A stretch of 64,000 nt of DNA from assembly GCF_000383955.1 (NCBI RefSeq), contig NZ_KB913013.1, positions 2,014,277 to 2,078,276 on the forward strand, given 5' to 3'. Shown here piece after piece: positions 52,571 to 61,958 of this stretch. Origin of the DNA: Rudanella lutea DSM 19387. Lineage in GTDB: Bacteria; Bacteroidota; Bacteroidia; Cytophagales; Spirosomataceae. Within the stretch, counting starts at the first letter, position 1, and each line of letters opens with the position of its first letter. Both the position numbers and the translations under genes were made by a program. The notes under the pieces are model-generated. The model searched no databases and had not been told where the DNA came from. It saw only the letters and a list, made by a program, of their open reading frames with translations.

Positions 52571-53653
52571 TTACAACCGCACTACCTCGCCCGTGCGTAC
52601 GCTCTCGTCGCAGGCGAAGGCAATGCGCAGTGAGTTAACGGCATCGGCCAGGTGATCGGTCAGGTCGAGGTTCTCCCGAATCGACTTGAGGAAATACCGC
52701 TGCTCGCGGTTGCAAAGCTCCTGATGGTCGGGTTCGTCGGTCAGGTCGATCCACTCGTCGGGTTGGGTAAACTCGTCGTTGGCGTCGATCTCCGCGCGGT
52801 GTACCCGCAGTGATTCGGTTTTGGTGTGGGCGTCCACATTGTCGGAGTTACCAACAGCGCCCGCGTTTTTAGCCACGATAGACACGCAGCCGTTCGGCCC
52901 GATCACATCTTTCACAAAAAAAGCCGTTTCGCTCATCATGGGGCCCCAACCGGCTTCGTACCAGCCCACCGATCCATCGTCAAACCGGATTTGCAGTTGG
53001 CCGTAATTGTAGTTGTCGGCCGGAATATCGTTAGTCAGCCGGGCGCCGATGGCACTCACCCAAACGGGTTTCGAGCGGGTCATCTGGCACATCACATCAA
53101 TGTAGTGAACGCCACAATCCACAATTGGGCTGAGCGATTTCATCAGGTTGCGGTGCACGGTCCACATGTAGCCGTGGCTCTGCTGATTCAGGTTCATGCG
53201 CATCACGAGCGGCTTGCCCAACTGCTGGGCTTCCTGCACGAACCGCTCCCACGAGGGATGCACCCGCAGAATATACCCGACAACCACCTTCCGGTCGGCT
53301 TTCAAGGCCGCTTCGACCACGCGCTCAGCTCCTTCGACGGTGTCGGCCAGGGGTTTTTCGATAAAGACGTGACAACCGGCTTCGAGCGCCATAATGGCAA
53401 ACTGCTCGTGGGTATCGGGGTAGGTGGAGATACAAACCGCATCGGGGCGGGTTTCGGCGAGGGCCGTGGCGTAATCGTCGAAGAGCGGGTAGCCACCGCC
53501 GAGTTTTTCGTTCAGAACATGCTTGCTCTTACCGGTCGAAACGATACCGCAAATTTCGAAGCCGTCGAGAAGCTGGTAAGCCTGCGCGTGCGACGCGCCC
53601 ATATTGCCGCAGCCCACCACGAGGACACGGATTGGAGAGGGTTGAGAGGTCAT
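52571..53653 (-). CDS. Gfo/Idh/MocA family oxidoreductase
   Basis: 360 residues. The Rossmann start VLVVGCGNMGASHAQAY, the EKP motif in VFIEKPLADTVEGAE and the later DCGVHYIDVMCQMTR (catalytic Asp/His) identify the family. No export signal, so it acts in the cytoplasm. The gene appears leaderless (see promoter at 53658) and precedes the isomerase gene. Confidence 0.92.
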   Translation of the reverse strand: MTSQPSPIRVLVVGCGNMGASHAQAYQLLDGFEICGIVSTGKSKHVLNEKLGGGYPLFDDYATALAETRPDAVCISTYPDTHEQFAIMALEAGCHVFIEKPLADTVEGAERVVEAALKADRKVVVGYILRVHPSWERFVQEAQQLGKPLVMRMNLNQQSHGYMWTVHRNLMKSLSPIVDCGVHYIDVMCQMTRSKPVWVSAIGARLTNDIPADNYNYGQLQIRFDDGSVGWYEAGWGPMMSETAFFVKDVIGPNGCVSIVAKNAGAVGNSDNVDAHTKTESLRVHRAEIDANDEFTQPDEWIDLTDEPDHQELCNREQRYFLKSIRENLDLTDHLADAVNSLRIAFACDESVRTGEVVRL

Positions 53654-53657
53654 GTGA

Positions 53658-53665
53658 CAAAGATA
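53658..53665 (-). promoter_or_regulatory. Promoter -7 box immediately before the Gfo/Idh start (TATCTTTG)
   Basis: On the minus strand TATCTTTG ends four bases before the ATG at 53653, the same spacing as for the helicase at 32707. TTGG lies 21 bases upstream. A leaderless message is expected. Confidence 0.55.
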
Positions 53666-53813
53666 GGGAACTGGACTAAAACAGGACCAACTGAGGTCCG
53701 GTAACGTTCCCCGACGGGTTGCGGGCGTACCATCGATTTCTGCAACAACCGGTCGGGTACGGGGTTTTTAGGGATAAAAGCAGACATCACCCCTTTTTTC
53801 CTTTGTCTTTCCG

Positions 53814-54332
53814 ATGAGCCGCGCCTTCCTCAAAAACGAAACCGCCGACGACCCCGTTGTGATTCCGGCCCGGGCTCCGTTGCCACCCGGCGTTACCAAT
53901 TACGTGACACCCCGGGGGCTATCACTACTCCGCACCGAGTTGGCCGATCTGGAAGCCGAGCGGTTGCGGCTGCAAACGGACGAGCCCGACGAAACCGAGC
54001 GAACCCGCCAATTGGCGCTCACCAACGGCAAAATAGCGGCACTCAACAGCCGCATAGCGAGTGCCACCGTGGTTCATCCGCACGACCACGTCGACGATCC
54101 GGTAGTTCGGTTTGGCGCAACCGTAACGCTGACAAGCCGGACGGGATCGGCTACGACGCGCCAGTTGACCATTGTGGGGGTCGATGAGGCCGACGCTACG
54201 CAGGGGCGCATTGCCTTCACGGCTCCTTTGGCTCGCAGTATGCAAGGCAAACGCGTTGGCGACACCATTACCCTCCGCAGCCCACGCGGAAATGAGGAGT
54301 TCGAGATTCAGAGTCTATCATTTACAGCGTGA
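53814..54332 (+). CDS. GreA/GreB-family transcript cleavage factor
   Basis: 172 residues. The coiled N-terminal domain (TPRGLSLLRTELADLEAERL, then LTNGKIAALNSRI) and the C-terminal domain (VVRFGATVTL, IVGVDEADATQGRI, PLARSMQGKRVGDTI) match Gre factors. Gre proteins rescue backtracked RNA polymerase. The tip acidic pair is replaced in part (QTDEPDETER keeps acidic residues). A TTCCTTTG box lies eight bases before the ATG. Confidence 0.9.
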   Translation: MSRAFLKNETADDPVVIPARAPLPPGVTNYVTPRGLSLLRTELADLEAERLRLQTDEPDETERTRQLALTNGKIAALNSRIASATVVHPHDHVDDPVVRFGATVTLTSRTGSATTRQLTIVGVDEADATQGRIAFTAPLARSMQGKRVGDTITLRSPRGNEEFEIQSLSFTA

Positions 54333-54410
54333 ATCGGCTCCGGCTATCCGTTTCCAAACAGAATTGATTGGTACACAGATCGAACCGGATAAAACAGATC
54401 CAAGCGAATT

Positions 54411-54465
54411 CTCCTTTCTCCCTTTTCCCTTTTCCCTTCTCCTTTACTCCATTTCCTCCCCTTCT
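54411..54465. repeat. Pyrimidine tract of CTCCTTTTCCC units
   Basis: Degenerate TCTCCCTTTTCCCTTTTCCC units continue into the last codons of the minus-strand gene ending at 54444 and encode its Glu-rich tail (EGEEME). It is the complement type of the purine tract at 16287. Confidence 0.55.
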
Positions 54466-55517
54466 ATCCAATACTCCGCCACCAGTGCCCAGCAATGCGC
54501 TTCGCAAACCCAGCGCATCTGCACAAACGGACTGCCTGCCCATCGGTTCAGGAGTGGGTGCTCGTAGGCGGTAAGCATCCCGGCAATGAAGAAATGAAAC
54601 GTTTCGAACGACTGTTCGATCTGGGTCAGGTCGAGCGGGGGCGGGTTATCGCCAAGCCGACGCAGGGTGGTCGACAGAATGACCCTGTCCATCGGGTGGG
54701 TAGCCCGAACGAGTTGAGCACGGGCATCGGCCAGGAGCTGAGGCTGCACGGCTTCCAGTTCGGCCGGGCGAAAGGCAACGAGTAGCCGGACCAGATGATA
54801 CAAAATCAAGGGCGTTCGGGCGTAGTGCGGGGCACAGCGAAACGGCTGGGTTACGTACTGGCCCAAACGTACCATATTGGCCAGTAGGGTCAGGCTGTCG
54901 GTGTCGTGCTCATTACGGGGTAAATCGTACCGGAAAATCAAATACAACAGGTTGCTCAGCGCGCAGGCATCGAAGTCGATGGGCATGTTTTTGCCGAACC
55001 AGGTCGAGTAAGCGCGCAGGTGCCGGTACTCGGCAAACGTATTCTGAATATGGAGCCGGGTGCCGTTGGCGTGTTGGGTCAGTTTGTCTTTTAGCCAAAG
55101 TAAGGTATCGGGCGAGGGTGAATGGGTCAGAAACACCATCGCTGTATCGTCGATATCGTCGGGAATACGAAAATGGTCGAACCGGTGGAGCAGCCGCCCG
55201 TTGGGGAAATGCCGAGACGGGCGCGTGGGCCAGAAGTTGTACGTATCCAGCCCGTCTTTGTTTTGAAAGGCGGGATACGCATTCGTAGCCCGAACCACTA
55301 TCTGATCGATCAACTGTCCGCTTTCAGCCGAAACCCGGTCTCGAATCCCCTGCAACGTAAATAGGGTACAGGCCGTCAGAAACACATTGTTATCGGCCCG
55401 GCGGTAGCCTAACCATTGCGGTTGCACCCGGTATGCAGGAAACAGACCGGGCGAGAATCGCGAATCGGTATGCGATTGCAGGGCAGCCAGGTGAGCGATT
55501 ATAGAGTCGGGAGACAT
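54444..55517 (-). CDS. Unknown protein with DxDDTA class II terpene-cyclase-like motif
   Basis: 357 residues, no signal peptide. The sequence is helical with repeated pairs of helices, and residues 121-126 read DIDDTA after HRFDHFRIPD. DxDDTA is the catalytic acid motif of squalene-hopene and other class II terpene cyclases, which use alpha/alpha barrels. The protein is much shorter than those enzymes (600+ residues) and no QW motifs were seen, so it may be a single-barrel relative. The gene starts six bases after a RelE-type toxin gene and is probably co-transcribed with it. Family not recognised. Confidence 0.75.
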   Translation of the reverse strand: MSPDSIIAHLAALQSHTDSRFSPGLFPAYRVQPQWLGYRRADNNVFLTACTLFTLQGIRDRVSAESGQLIDQIVVRATNAYPAFQNKDGLDTYNFWPTRPSRHFPNGRLLHRFDHFRIPDDIDDTAMVFLTHSPSPDTLLWLKDKLTQHANGTRLHIQNTFAEYRHLRAYSTWFGKNMPIDFDACALSNLLYLIFRYDLPRNEHDTDSLTLLANMVRLGQYVTQPFRCAPHYARTPLILYHLVRLLVAFRPAELEAVQPQLLADARAQLVRATHPMDRVILSTTLRRLGDNPPPLDLTQIEQSFETFHFFIAGMLTAYEHPLLNRWAGSPFVQMRWVCEAHCWALVAEYWIEGEEME

Positions 55518-55523
55518 GCCTGT

Positions 55524-55853
55524 TTAACTTTCCAACAATGCCAGCAAATCATCCAATTCGTCACCAGAAACCGTGCTTCGCTCCGATTTATCATAAATGT
55601 ATGACAGGATCACGGTCTCGTTTACCACCTTCACGTATGTAATTACACGAGCTCCTCCTGCTTTACCCGTTTTCTTTGACGTGATTTTGAGCCGGACTTT
55701 ATAGAGATTACTCCCTAAAGCTTGACCAAGCGTAGGGTTTTCCTTGAGTTCCTCCCCCAAGCGAATAAGGTCCGATTTGATAGATGGATACTTTTTGGCC
55801 AGCCGCTTGATCTGTTTATCAAAAACGGACAAGGTAAGAATCTCATAACTCAT
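55524..55853 (-). CDS. RelE/ParE-superfamily toxin
   Basis: 109 residues: LSVFDKQIKRLAKKYPSIKSD, GSNLYKVRLKITSKKTGKAGG and ARVITYVKVVNETVILSYIYDKSERS (shown shortened). The fold and C-terminal IYDKS motif fit RelE-like toxins, which cleave mRNA on ribosomes or inhibit gyrase. The antitoxin gene overlaps its start by 11 bases. Confidence 0.88.
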   Translation of the reverse strand: MSYEILTLSVFDKQIKRLAKKYPSIKSDLIRLGEELKENPTLGQALGSNLYKVRLKITSKKTGKAGGARVITYVKVVNETVILSYIYDKSERSTVSGDELDDLLALLES

Positions 55854-56082
55854 TAAGCAGATTGGCTAAAGGCCTCGCTTGCTTTGCTCCCTGCTCAACC
55901 GCCTTAAGTTCAAGAATAGCTTCTTTCAATTCCGAAATTAGCTGTTCGCGACTCAGCTCTTCTATTTCGTAAGAAGATAAATCGGTATATTTCTTTTTGA
56001 GTTGATTCCAGTCGCGCATAGGTATAAAAACACCCGCCGGATTCCCTTTGCTGTCGTGAATAACCTGTACGCTCATCTTCAT
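55843..56082 (-). CDS. Antitoxin of the RelE/ParE pair
   Basis: 79 residues with VQVIHDSKGNPAGVFIPMRD at the start, a Phd/YefM-like or related N-terminal strand, and a Glu-rich helix likely to bind the toxin. First gene of a toxin-antitoxin transcript. Confidence 0.8.
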   Translation of the reverse strand: MKMSVQVIHDSKGNPAGVFIPMRDWNQLKKKYTDLSSYEIEELSREQLISELKEAILELKAVEQGAKQARPLANLLNEL

Positions 56083-56353
56083 TTGCTTTTAGTCAAATTT
56101 CCCTTTTTTTGGCGATACCACCAAACCCATCCGAATCGCGAGGGCATTCACGCGCACCCTCTCCACCTACCTTAACGATTTTTAACAGCCCCTTTCCGGT
56201 TGTCGGAGTCAATTTTAGTAATTTTGACCAATCAATACCGGTGTCAGACTGGCTTTCTTCTGCCATTGTCCCGTTTCGTTTCGGCGGATACGGAGTCATT
56301 GGGCAAGTTCAACCAGTCTTTAACCATCTCAAGTTTAACGCCTTACACGAATC

Positions 56354-59311
56354 ATGCAGTCATTCCGACGCTTGAACACCATTGCGGGCTGGGCCACCTT
56401 CGCGGTTGCGTTGCTAACCTACAGCCTCACGGTCGAACGCACCGCCAGCTTCTGGGATTGTGGTGAATTTATTGCCTGTGCCTACAAACTTCAGGTTCCG
56501 CACCCACCGGGCGCGCCGTTCTTCCTGCTCATCGGCCGTATTTTTTCCTTACTGGCCGGGGGCGATGTCACGCAGGTGGCCTTCTGGGTCAACATGGTTT
56601 CGGTACTGGCTTCGGCCTTCACCATTCTGTTTCTGTGCTGGACCATCTCGATGCTCGCCCAGAAACTGATTGGCAAGCCCGAATCGGAATACAACACCGC
56701 CGACTCATTGCTCGTGGTGGGTTCGGCCGTAGTGGGTGCGCTGGTGTACACGTTCTCCGACACGTTCTGGTTCTCCGCCGTTGAGGCCGAGGTGTACGGG
56801 ATGTCGTCGTTTTTCACGGCTATTGTGGTGTGGGCTGCCTTCCGCTGGGAGCGTATTCAGGACGAAGCCGCGGCTAACCGCTGGCTTATCTTCATTGCCT
56901 ACCTGATTGGCCTGTCTATCGGGGTTCACTTGCTCAACCTCGTAACCCTGCCCGCCCTAGCCCTCATTTATTACTTTAAGAAAACCGCCCGACCCACGTT
57001 CAAAGGAGGTGCCATTGCCTTCATCATCGGGTTTGCGGTGCTGGGCATCATCAACGCGGGCATTATTCCGGGTCTGCCGAGCGCGGCATTCGTCCTCGAA
57101 AAATTCTTTGTCAATACGCTGGGCATGCCGTTCAGCACGGGTATGACGGTGTTTGCGGTGCTGTTCTTTGCGGCCCTGATTTACGCCCTCTTCTGGTCGA
57201 ACAAGAACAAACGGGTGTACCTCAACACGGCCCTGCTGGGTCTGGCGTTTGTGCTGGTGGGCTACATCTCGTACATTCAGGTACTGGTGCGGTCGGATTT
57301 TAACCCGCCCATCAACGAAAACGACCCGAGCGACGCCCTCAACTTTATCTCGTACCTCAAGCGCGAACAATACGGTAGCCGTTCGCTCACCTACGGGCCG
57401 GTGTTTACCTCGCGACCGGTGGACCAGAAACCCGGCGACCCGCTCTACAAAAAAGAAGGCAACAAGTACGTAGAATACGGCAACTCACCCAAGTACGTGT
57501 ATGAGCCCGGCGACGAGATGCTGTTTCCACGGGTGTACAGCTCACAGCAAAACCACCCACAGCTGTATCGGCAAATGCTCGGCCTGGCCGAAGGGCAGAA
57601 ACCGACTTTTGGCGATAACCTGGAGTTTTTCTTCAACTACCAGCTGGGGCACATGTACTGGCGGTACCTGATGTGGAACTTCTCGGGTCGCGAGTCGGAT
57701 CAGGAAGGGGCCGGTTATCTGCTGCCCTGGTCGACGGACGAAGGAGCCCCCGAACTACTCAAGACCAACAAAGCCCGCGACAATTTCTACATGCTGCCGT
57801 TTTTGTTGGGTCTGTTTGGCATTGTATTCCAATACTACCGCAACCGGCGCGATTTTCTGATTGTTGGGCTGCTGTTCCTGTTCACGGGTATTGCGTTGCA
57901 GGTGTTCCTCAACTCACCGCCCTCTGAGCCCCGCGAGCGCGACTACATCTACGTGGCTTCGTACTATTTCTTCGCCATCTGGATTGGTTTGGGCGTGATG
58001 GCTCTGGCCGAGGGGCTGCGGCAATACCTCAAGTCGGACATGACCCGCAACGGGGCGATTGTGGGCCTGAGCCTGCTCGTGCCGGTGATGATGGGTGCCA
58101 AAAGCTGGGACAACCACGACCGCTCGAACCGGTACCACTCGGTTGATTTTGCAAAAAACCTGCTCAACTCATGCGCACCCAACGCCATTCTGTTCACCGG
58201 GGGCGACAACGACACCTTCCCGCTCTGGTACGCACAGGAAGTTGAAGGTTTCCGGCGCGATGTGCGGGTGTGTAACCTGAGCCTGCTGGGTACCGAGTGG
58301 TACATTCAGCAGATGAAACGCAAAACCTACGAGTCGGAGGCCCTCCCGATTTCGCTTGAGTTCGATCAGTTCAACAAAGGCGAAAACGACGTGATTCCGT
58401 TCTACGAGATGAGCGCCGTAAAAGACGGTATCGACCTGAAACAGTACATCAACCTCGTGAAGCAGGGTAGCCAGGCTGTTCGGGTGCCGCTCACCACCGG
58501 CGAAATGACGAGTATTCTGCCCTCGTCGGTGCTGTTCCTGCCCATCGACAAGGCGGCTGTCGACAAAGCCAACTTTGTTCCTTCGCTGCTGCGCCCGCTC
58601 GTAGGCGATACGCTCCAATGGACCATTGGCAAGCGCGACCTGTACAAGCCTGACCTGATTATGCTCGACATCATTGCGACGAACAACTGGCAGCGGCCTA
58701 TCTATTTCTCATCTACACTGGCCTCTGACAACTACCTCAACCTGAAAGATCACATGCAGGTAGAGGGCTACGCGTACCGCCTGATGCCGGTGCGGGTCGA
58801 TGGGGCTTCGGATGGCTTTGTGAACACCGATATTGCGGCCAATAACCTGATGAAGCGGTCGTTTTGGCGCGAGATGAACAACCCGAACACTTACTACGAC
58901 GAAACCTACAAGGGGTCGCCGGTACTGACAGCCCGGATCGCGTTTTTCCGGTTGGCCGATCAGTTGATTCGGGAAGGTAAGAAAGCCGAAGCCAAAAAGG
59001 TACTCGACTACTCGCTCAGCGTCATCCCCGACAGCACCATTCCCTTCGACCAGATTTCGTCGAACTTCGTGCAGCTGTACTTCAACGTAGGCGACACCAA
59101 GAAGGCCCTCGAAATTGCCGATACGATGGTGACCCGCATTGATCAGAACCTTACCTACAACAAAACGTCGGGACGGCAGTTTGGTGATGTTCGGTCGGAT
59201 CTGTACAGCCTTAACTCGATTGTAGAAGCCTGCAAAGAAGCCAAGCAGGACGCCCTCGCCCAGAAGTACGAAGCGCTGCTCGAGAAGCACTACTCGGCTT
59301 ACGGCGGCTAA
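56354..59311 (+). CDS. DUF2723 family membrane glycosyltransferase
   Basis: 985 residues. The N-terminal ~530 residues contain about 11-12 membrane helices with the GT-C motif SFWDCGEFIACAYKLQVPHP (acidic pair at the first loop) and PPGAPFF. A periplasmic C-terminal half follows, ending in TPR-like helices (AEAKKVLDYSLSVIPDSTIP). DUF2723 proteins resemble O-mannosyltransferases and are widespread in Bacteroidota, where they are linked to protein or lipid O-glycosylation. The donor is likely a polyprenol-linked sugar; not proven here. Confidence 0.92.
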   Translation: MQSFRRLNTIAGWATFAVALLTYSLTVERTASFWDCGEFIACAYKLQVPHPPGAPFFLLIGRIFSLLAGGDVTQVAFWVNMVSVLASAFTILFLCWTISMLAQKLIGKPESEYNTADSLLVVGSAVVGALVYTFSDTFWFSAVEAEVYGMSSFFTAIVVWAAFRWERIQDEAAANRWLIFIAYLIGLSIGVHLLNLVTLPALALIYYFKKTARPTFKGGAIAFIIGFAVLGIINAGIIPGLPSAAFVLEKFFVNTLGMPFSTGMTVFAVLFFAALIYALFWSNKNKRVYLNTALLGLAFVLVGYISYIQVLVRSDFNPPINENDPSDALNFISYLKREQYGSRSLTYGPVFTSRPVDQKPGDPLYKKEGNKYVEYGNSPKYVYEPGDEMLFPRVYSSQQNHPQLYRQMLGLAEGQKPTFGDNLEFFFNYQLGHMYWRYLMWNFSGRESDQEGAGYLLPWSTDEGAPELLKTNKARDNFYMLPFLLGLFGIVFQYYRNRRDFLIVGLLFLFTGIALQVFLNSPPSEPRERDYIYVASYYFFAIWIGLGVMALAEGLRQYLKSDMTRNGAIVGLSLLVPVMMGAKSWDNHDRSNRYHSVDFAKNLLNSCAPNAILFTGGDNDTFPLWYAQEVEGFRRDVRVCNLSLLGTEWYIQQMKRKTYESEALPISLEFDQFNKGENDVIPFYEMSAVKDGIDLKQYINLVKQGSQAVRVPLTTGEMTSILPSSVLFLPIDKAAVDKANFVPSLLRPLVGDTLQWTIGKRDLYKPDLIMLDIIATNNWQRPIYFSSTLASDNYLNLKDHMQVEGYAYRLMPVRVDGASDGFVNTDIAANNLMKRSFWREMNNPNTYYDETYKGSPVLTARIAFFRLADQLIREGKKAEAKKVLDYSLSVIPDSTIPFDQISSNFVQLYFNVGDTKKALEIADTMVTRIDQNLTYNKTSGRQFGDVRSDLYSLNSIVEACKEAKQDALAQKYEALLEKHYSAYGG

Positions 59312-59333
59312 CGAGATCACCCCTTAAACGCAC

Positions 59334-59374
59334 CAAAACACCCCTGTCGGCACCGCGTCGGCAGGGGTGTTTTG
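59334..59374 (+). terminator. Terminator after the DUF2723 gene
   Basis: CAAAACACCCCTG (59334-59346) pairs with CAGGGGTGTTTTG (59362-59374); the T tract lies in the right arm. Confidence 0.8.
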
Positions 59375-59514
59375 ATGACGGGCATACCTTAAATCAGCCC
59401 TTGAAAGGGAGGGGTGAATTGTTTACTTTTTGCCATCAAAAGTAGGCTTAAATGAGCTAAAATGGCCGTTTTTTTGTTCTATTAGCAGAACAGAAACAAC
59501 CCATACAACGCTCA

Positions 59515-59739
59515 ATGAAATCGCTAGAACTGCTGACTACCACTACGTACAATGCGCCTTCGGCAGTTCCGGCCCGCCGTCATAAGGCCAACGGTACGGC
59601 TACGGCTGCCCTGCTCATTCAGATCGCGAGCGAGATGCTGACCACCTCGCCCACCCTACGCAAACGCCTGGGCGTAACCCTCACCGACCTGGCCGCGGCC
59701 GAAAAGGTCCGCAAGGAATTAACCCGCAAAGGGCTGTAG
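59515..59739 (+). CDS. Small hypothetical protein
   Basis: 74 residues, Thr/Ala/Leu-rich, with a helical middle (LLIQIASEMLTTSPTLRKRL). No family recognised. Codon use is like neighbouring genes and it has its own long spacing on both sides. Confidence 0.55.
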   Translation: MKSLELLTTTTYNAPSAVPARRHKANGTATAALLIQIASEMLTTSPTLRKRLGVTLTDLAAAEKVRKELTRKGL

Positions 59740-59756
59740 CAGAAAAGCGTGGGGTA

Positions 59757-59813
59757 GGGAGATGGATAGACATGACATCTCTCTAAACGAGATGTCATGT
59801 CTATCCATCTCCC
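59757..59813 (+). terminator. 25-bp perfect hairpin with ATGACATCTC units
   Basis: Arms 59757-59781 and 59789-59813 are perfectly complementary around TCTAAAC. Probable terminator of the small gene. Confidence 0.7.
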
Positions 59814-59849
59814 TCACGAATCTCCATTTCCCTTCGTATTTTCATTAAA

Positions 59850-59880
59850 AAAGCCGTCAGGTCTGGGACCTGACGGCTTT
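59850..59880 (-). terminator. Terminator for dnaJ
   Basis: AAAGCCGTCAGGTC pairs with GACCTGACGGCTTT around TGG; on the minus strand it is followed by a run of T. Confidence 0.85.
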
Positions 59881-59910
59881 CTTGTATATCCATTGGGCTA
59901 AAAACGATTT

Positions 59911-61074
59911 TCACCCGTGAAAGAAGTCCTTCATTTTCTCGAAGAAGCCTTTCTCGTTTTTGTTCGGCTTGGGCTGGAAATTGGGCGATGCGCGCAGTTT
60001 TTCGAGCACAGCCCGCTCTTCCGACGAAATGGTGCGGGGAGTCCAAACGTTTACGTGAATCAGTTGGTCGCCCCGGCCGTAGCCGTTTAACTCTTTAATA
60101 CCTTTTCCTTTCAGGCGGAGAATTTTGCCGCTTTGCGTACCCGGTTCGAGCGTAATCCGGGCGCGCCCGTCGATGGTTGGCACCTCCACACTCGTACCCA
60201 AAGCCGCATCAGGGAACGTAACGTACAGATCGTACACCACGTTGCTGCCGTCGCGCTTGAGGTCAACGTCTTCCTCTTCTTCAACCACAATGAGCAGGTC
60301 GCCGGCTACACCCCCGCGCGGAGGTACGTTGCCCTTACCGCCTACCGAGAGCTGAATCCCCTCGGCTACACCCGCCGGAATCTTGATCGGGATTACGTCT
60401 TCTTCGAGCACCCGGCCTTCGCCAAAGCAGGCGTCGCAGCGGTCGGTTACAATTTTGCCCTCACCATTACAGGTAGGGCATGTGCTGGTCGATACCATCT
60501 GTCCGAGCATGGTATTCACCACCTTCCGAACCTGACCCGTACCGTTACACGACGAACAGGTCTGAACGGCTGTCCCGTTTTTCGAACCATTGCCTCCGCA
60601 GGTGGTACACGAAACGTGGCGCTTTACCTTGATCTTTTTCTCGACCCCGTTGGCTACTTCCTGTAGGTTCAGCTTCAGCTTAATACGCAGGTCGGACCCG
60701 CGCCGAACGCGCTGCCGCGAACCGCCACCACCCCGGTTGAAGAAGCTACCAAACGGAGACTCCTCACCAAAGATGTCGCCAAACTGGCTGAAAATATCTT
60801 CCATCGACGGCCCGCCCGGTCCGTAACCACCACCACTGGCAGCACCACCGAGTCCGGCATGGCCAAACTGATCGTAGCGCGCCCGCTTGTTGGCATCGCT
60901 CAGTACATCGTAGGCTTCGGCGGCCTCCTTGAATTTCTCTTCGGCCGAGGGGTCGTCCGGGTTTTTGTCCGGGTGATATTTGATGGCCATCTTCCGATAG
61001 GCCTTCTTGATATCTTCCGCCGATGCGCCTTTTTCAACGCCTAATATTTCGTAATAATCTCGTTTCGTCGCCAT
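59911..61074 (-). CDS. dnaJ: Chaperone protein DnaJ
   Basis: 387 residues with the J domain (HPDKNPD loop), a Gly/Phe-rich segment, four CxxCxGxG zinc motifs ([32 protein letters not shown]) and the C-terminal substrate domain. It delivers clients to DnaK and stimulates its ATPase. It follows grpE on the same strand, with a repeat hairpin between them; dnaK is not in the window. Confidence 0.97.
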   Translation of the reverse strand: MATKRDYYEILGVEKGASAEDIKKAYRKMAIKYHPDKNPDDPSAEEKFKEAAEAYDVLSDANKRARYDQFGHAGLGGAASGGGYGPGGPSMEDIFSQFGDIFGEESPFGSFFNRGGGGSRQRVRRGSDLRIKLKLNLQEVANGVEKKIKVKRHVSCTTCGGNGSKNGTAVQTCSSCNGTGQVRKVVNTMLGQMVSTSTCPTCNGEGKIVTDRCDACFGEGRVLEEDVIPIKIPAGVAEGIQLSVGGKGNVPPRGGVAGDLLIVVEEEEDVDLKRDGSNVVYDLYVTFPDAALGTSVEVPTIDGRARITLEPGTQSGKILRLKGKGIKELNGYGRGDQLIHVNVWTPRTISSEERAVLEKLRASPNFQPKPNKNEKGFFEKMKDFFHG

Positions 61075-61080
61075 AATTTT

Positions 61081-61174
61081 AAAGAGTGAAAGAGCGAAAG
61101 AGTGAATGGGTGGGCTTTGTCTGGTAGTGATTTCTCATTACCTCTCCACTCATTCGCTCTTTCACTCTTTCGCT
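61081..61174. repeat. Inverted GAAAGAGTGAAAGAGC-family repeat between grpE and dnaJ
   Basis: Left arm 61081-61113 and right arm 61145-61173 are degenerate complementary GAAAGAGTG/GAAAGAGCG units, the same family as at 32615. It starts six bases before the dnaJ ATG and ends at the grpE stop. Confidence 0.75.
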
Positions 61175-61175
61175 A

Positions 61176-61769
61176 TTAACTTCCTACGATCACCTTTGCA
61201 AACCGGATTACTTTGTCGTTGAGATAATAGCCCCGCTCGGTTTCGTCGATCACTTTGCCTTTCAGATCGTCGCTCGGAGCCGGAAACTGGGTGATCGACT
61301 CGTGCAGGTCTGCGTTGAACACTTCGCCCTTGGCCACCATCGGTTTCAGGCCTTTGCTTTCGAGTGTGCGGCTTAATTTATGGTAAATCAGGCTGACACC
61401 TTCTTTCACAGCAGCCACATCATCGGCCTTGTCGATGGCCTGCATAGCCCGCTCAAAATCGTCGACAACCGGCAGTAATGCCACCAGCATGCCTTCGTTG
61501 GCGTTGGCAATCAGTTCCATTTTCTCCTTAGCCGTGCGCCGACGGAAGTTCTCAAAGTCGGCATACAGACGTAGGTATTTATCTTTCAGTTCGACCAACT
61601 CCTTGTACGTCTTGTCTTCGGCCGATTCGGTAGCGGCCTGCTCCTCTCCTTCCGCTGTTCCACCGTTTACGATCACGGCCTCGTCGGTGGTGAGGGTTTC
61701 TTGATCGGTACTGTCAGTTTGTGGGTTGGTCTGCTGTTGTTCGTCGTCCAAAATGTCTTTATTTTCCAT
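61176..61769 (-). CDS. grpE: Nucleotide exchange factor GrpE
   Basis: The ATG at 61769 gives 197 residues; a GTG four codons earlier is possible. An acidic disordered N-terminus leads to the long coiled helix ([24 protein letters not shown], shown shortened) and the beta domain ending VIRFAKVIV. GrpE exchanges nucleotides on DnaK. Confidence 0.96.
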   Translation of the reverse strand: MENKDILDDEQQQTNPQTDSTDQETLTTDEAVIVNGGTAEGEEQAATESAEDKTYKELVELKDKYLRLYADFENFRRRTAKEKMELIANANEGMLVALLPVVDDFERAMQAIDKADDVAAVKEGVSLIYHKLSRTLESKGLKPMVAKGEVFNADLHESITQFPAPSDDLKGKVIDETERGYYLNDKVIRFAKVIVGS

Positions 61770-61912
61770 GCTGTAACGCACTTAGTATGTCATAATTCAG
61801 GTGTAAAAGTAGGCGCAAAAGCGTTGCCAAACCCCACAAATCTGCCAAGTTGTCCGAGTTTGTCGCGGTACCTGTGTCAATCGGATTTTTTGCCGGGCGG
61901 TTGGTGTTTAGC

Positions 61913-61926
61913 TTGGTACGTACCAA
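61913..61926. other. TTGGTACGTACCAA palindrome upstream of queG
   Basis: A perfect 14-base palindrome 33 bases before the queG ATG, with outer partial symmetry. A possible operator. Confidence 0.4.
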
Positions 61927-61958
61927 CTGTTTTTTCGTTTTTGCACAAGGGCCTCTTC

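Noticed and set aside
56093-56466. Small frames before the DUF2723 gene
   Set aside because: They run through the start of the DUF2723 gene or its upstream gap and show no protein features.
59801-60046. 81-residue minus frame overlapping the end of dnaJ
   Set aside because: Overlaps dnaJ in another frame and passes through its terminator.
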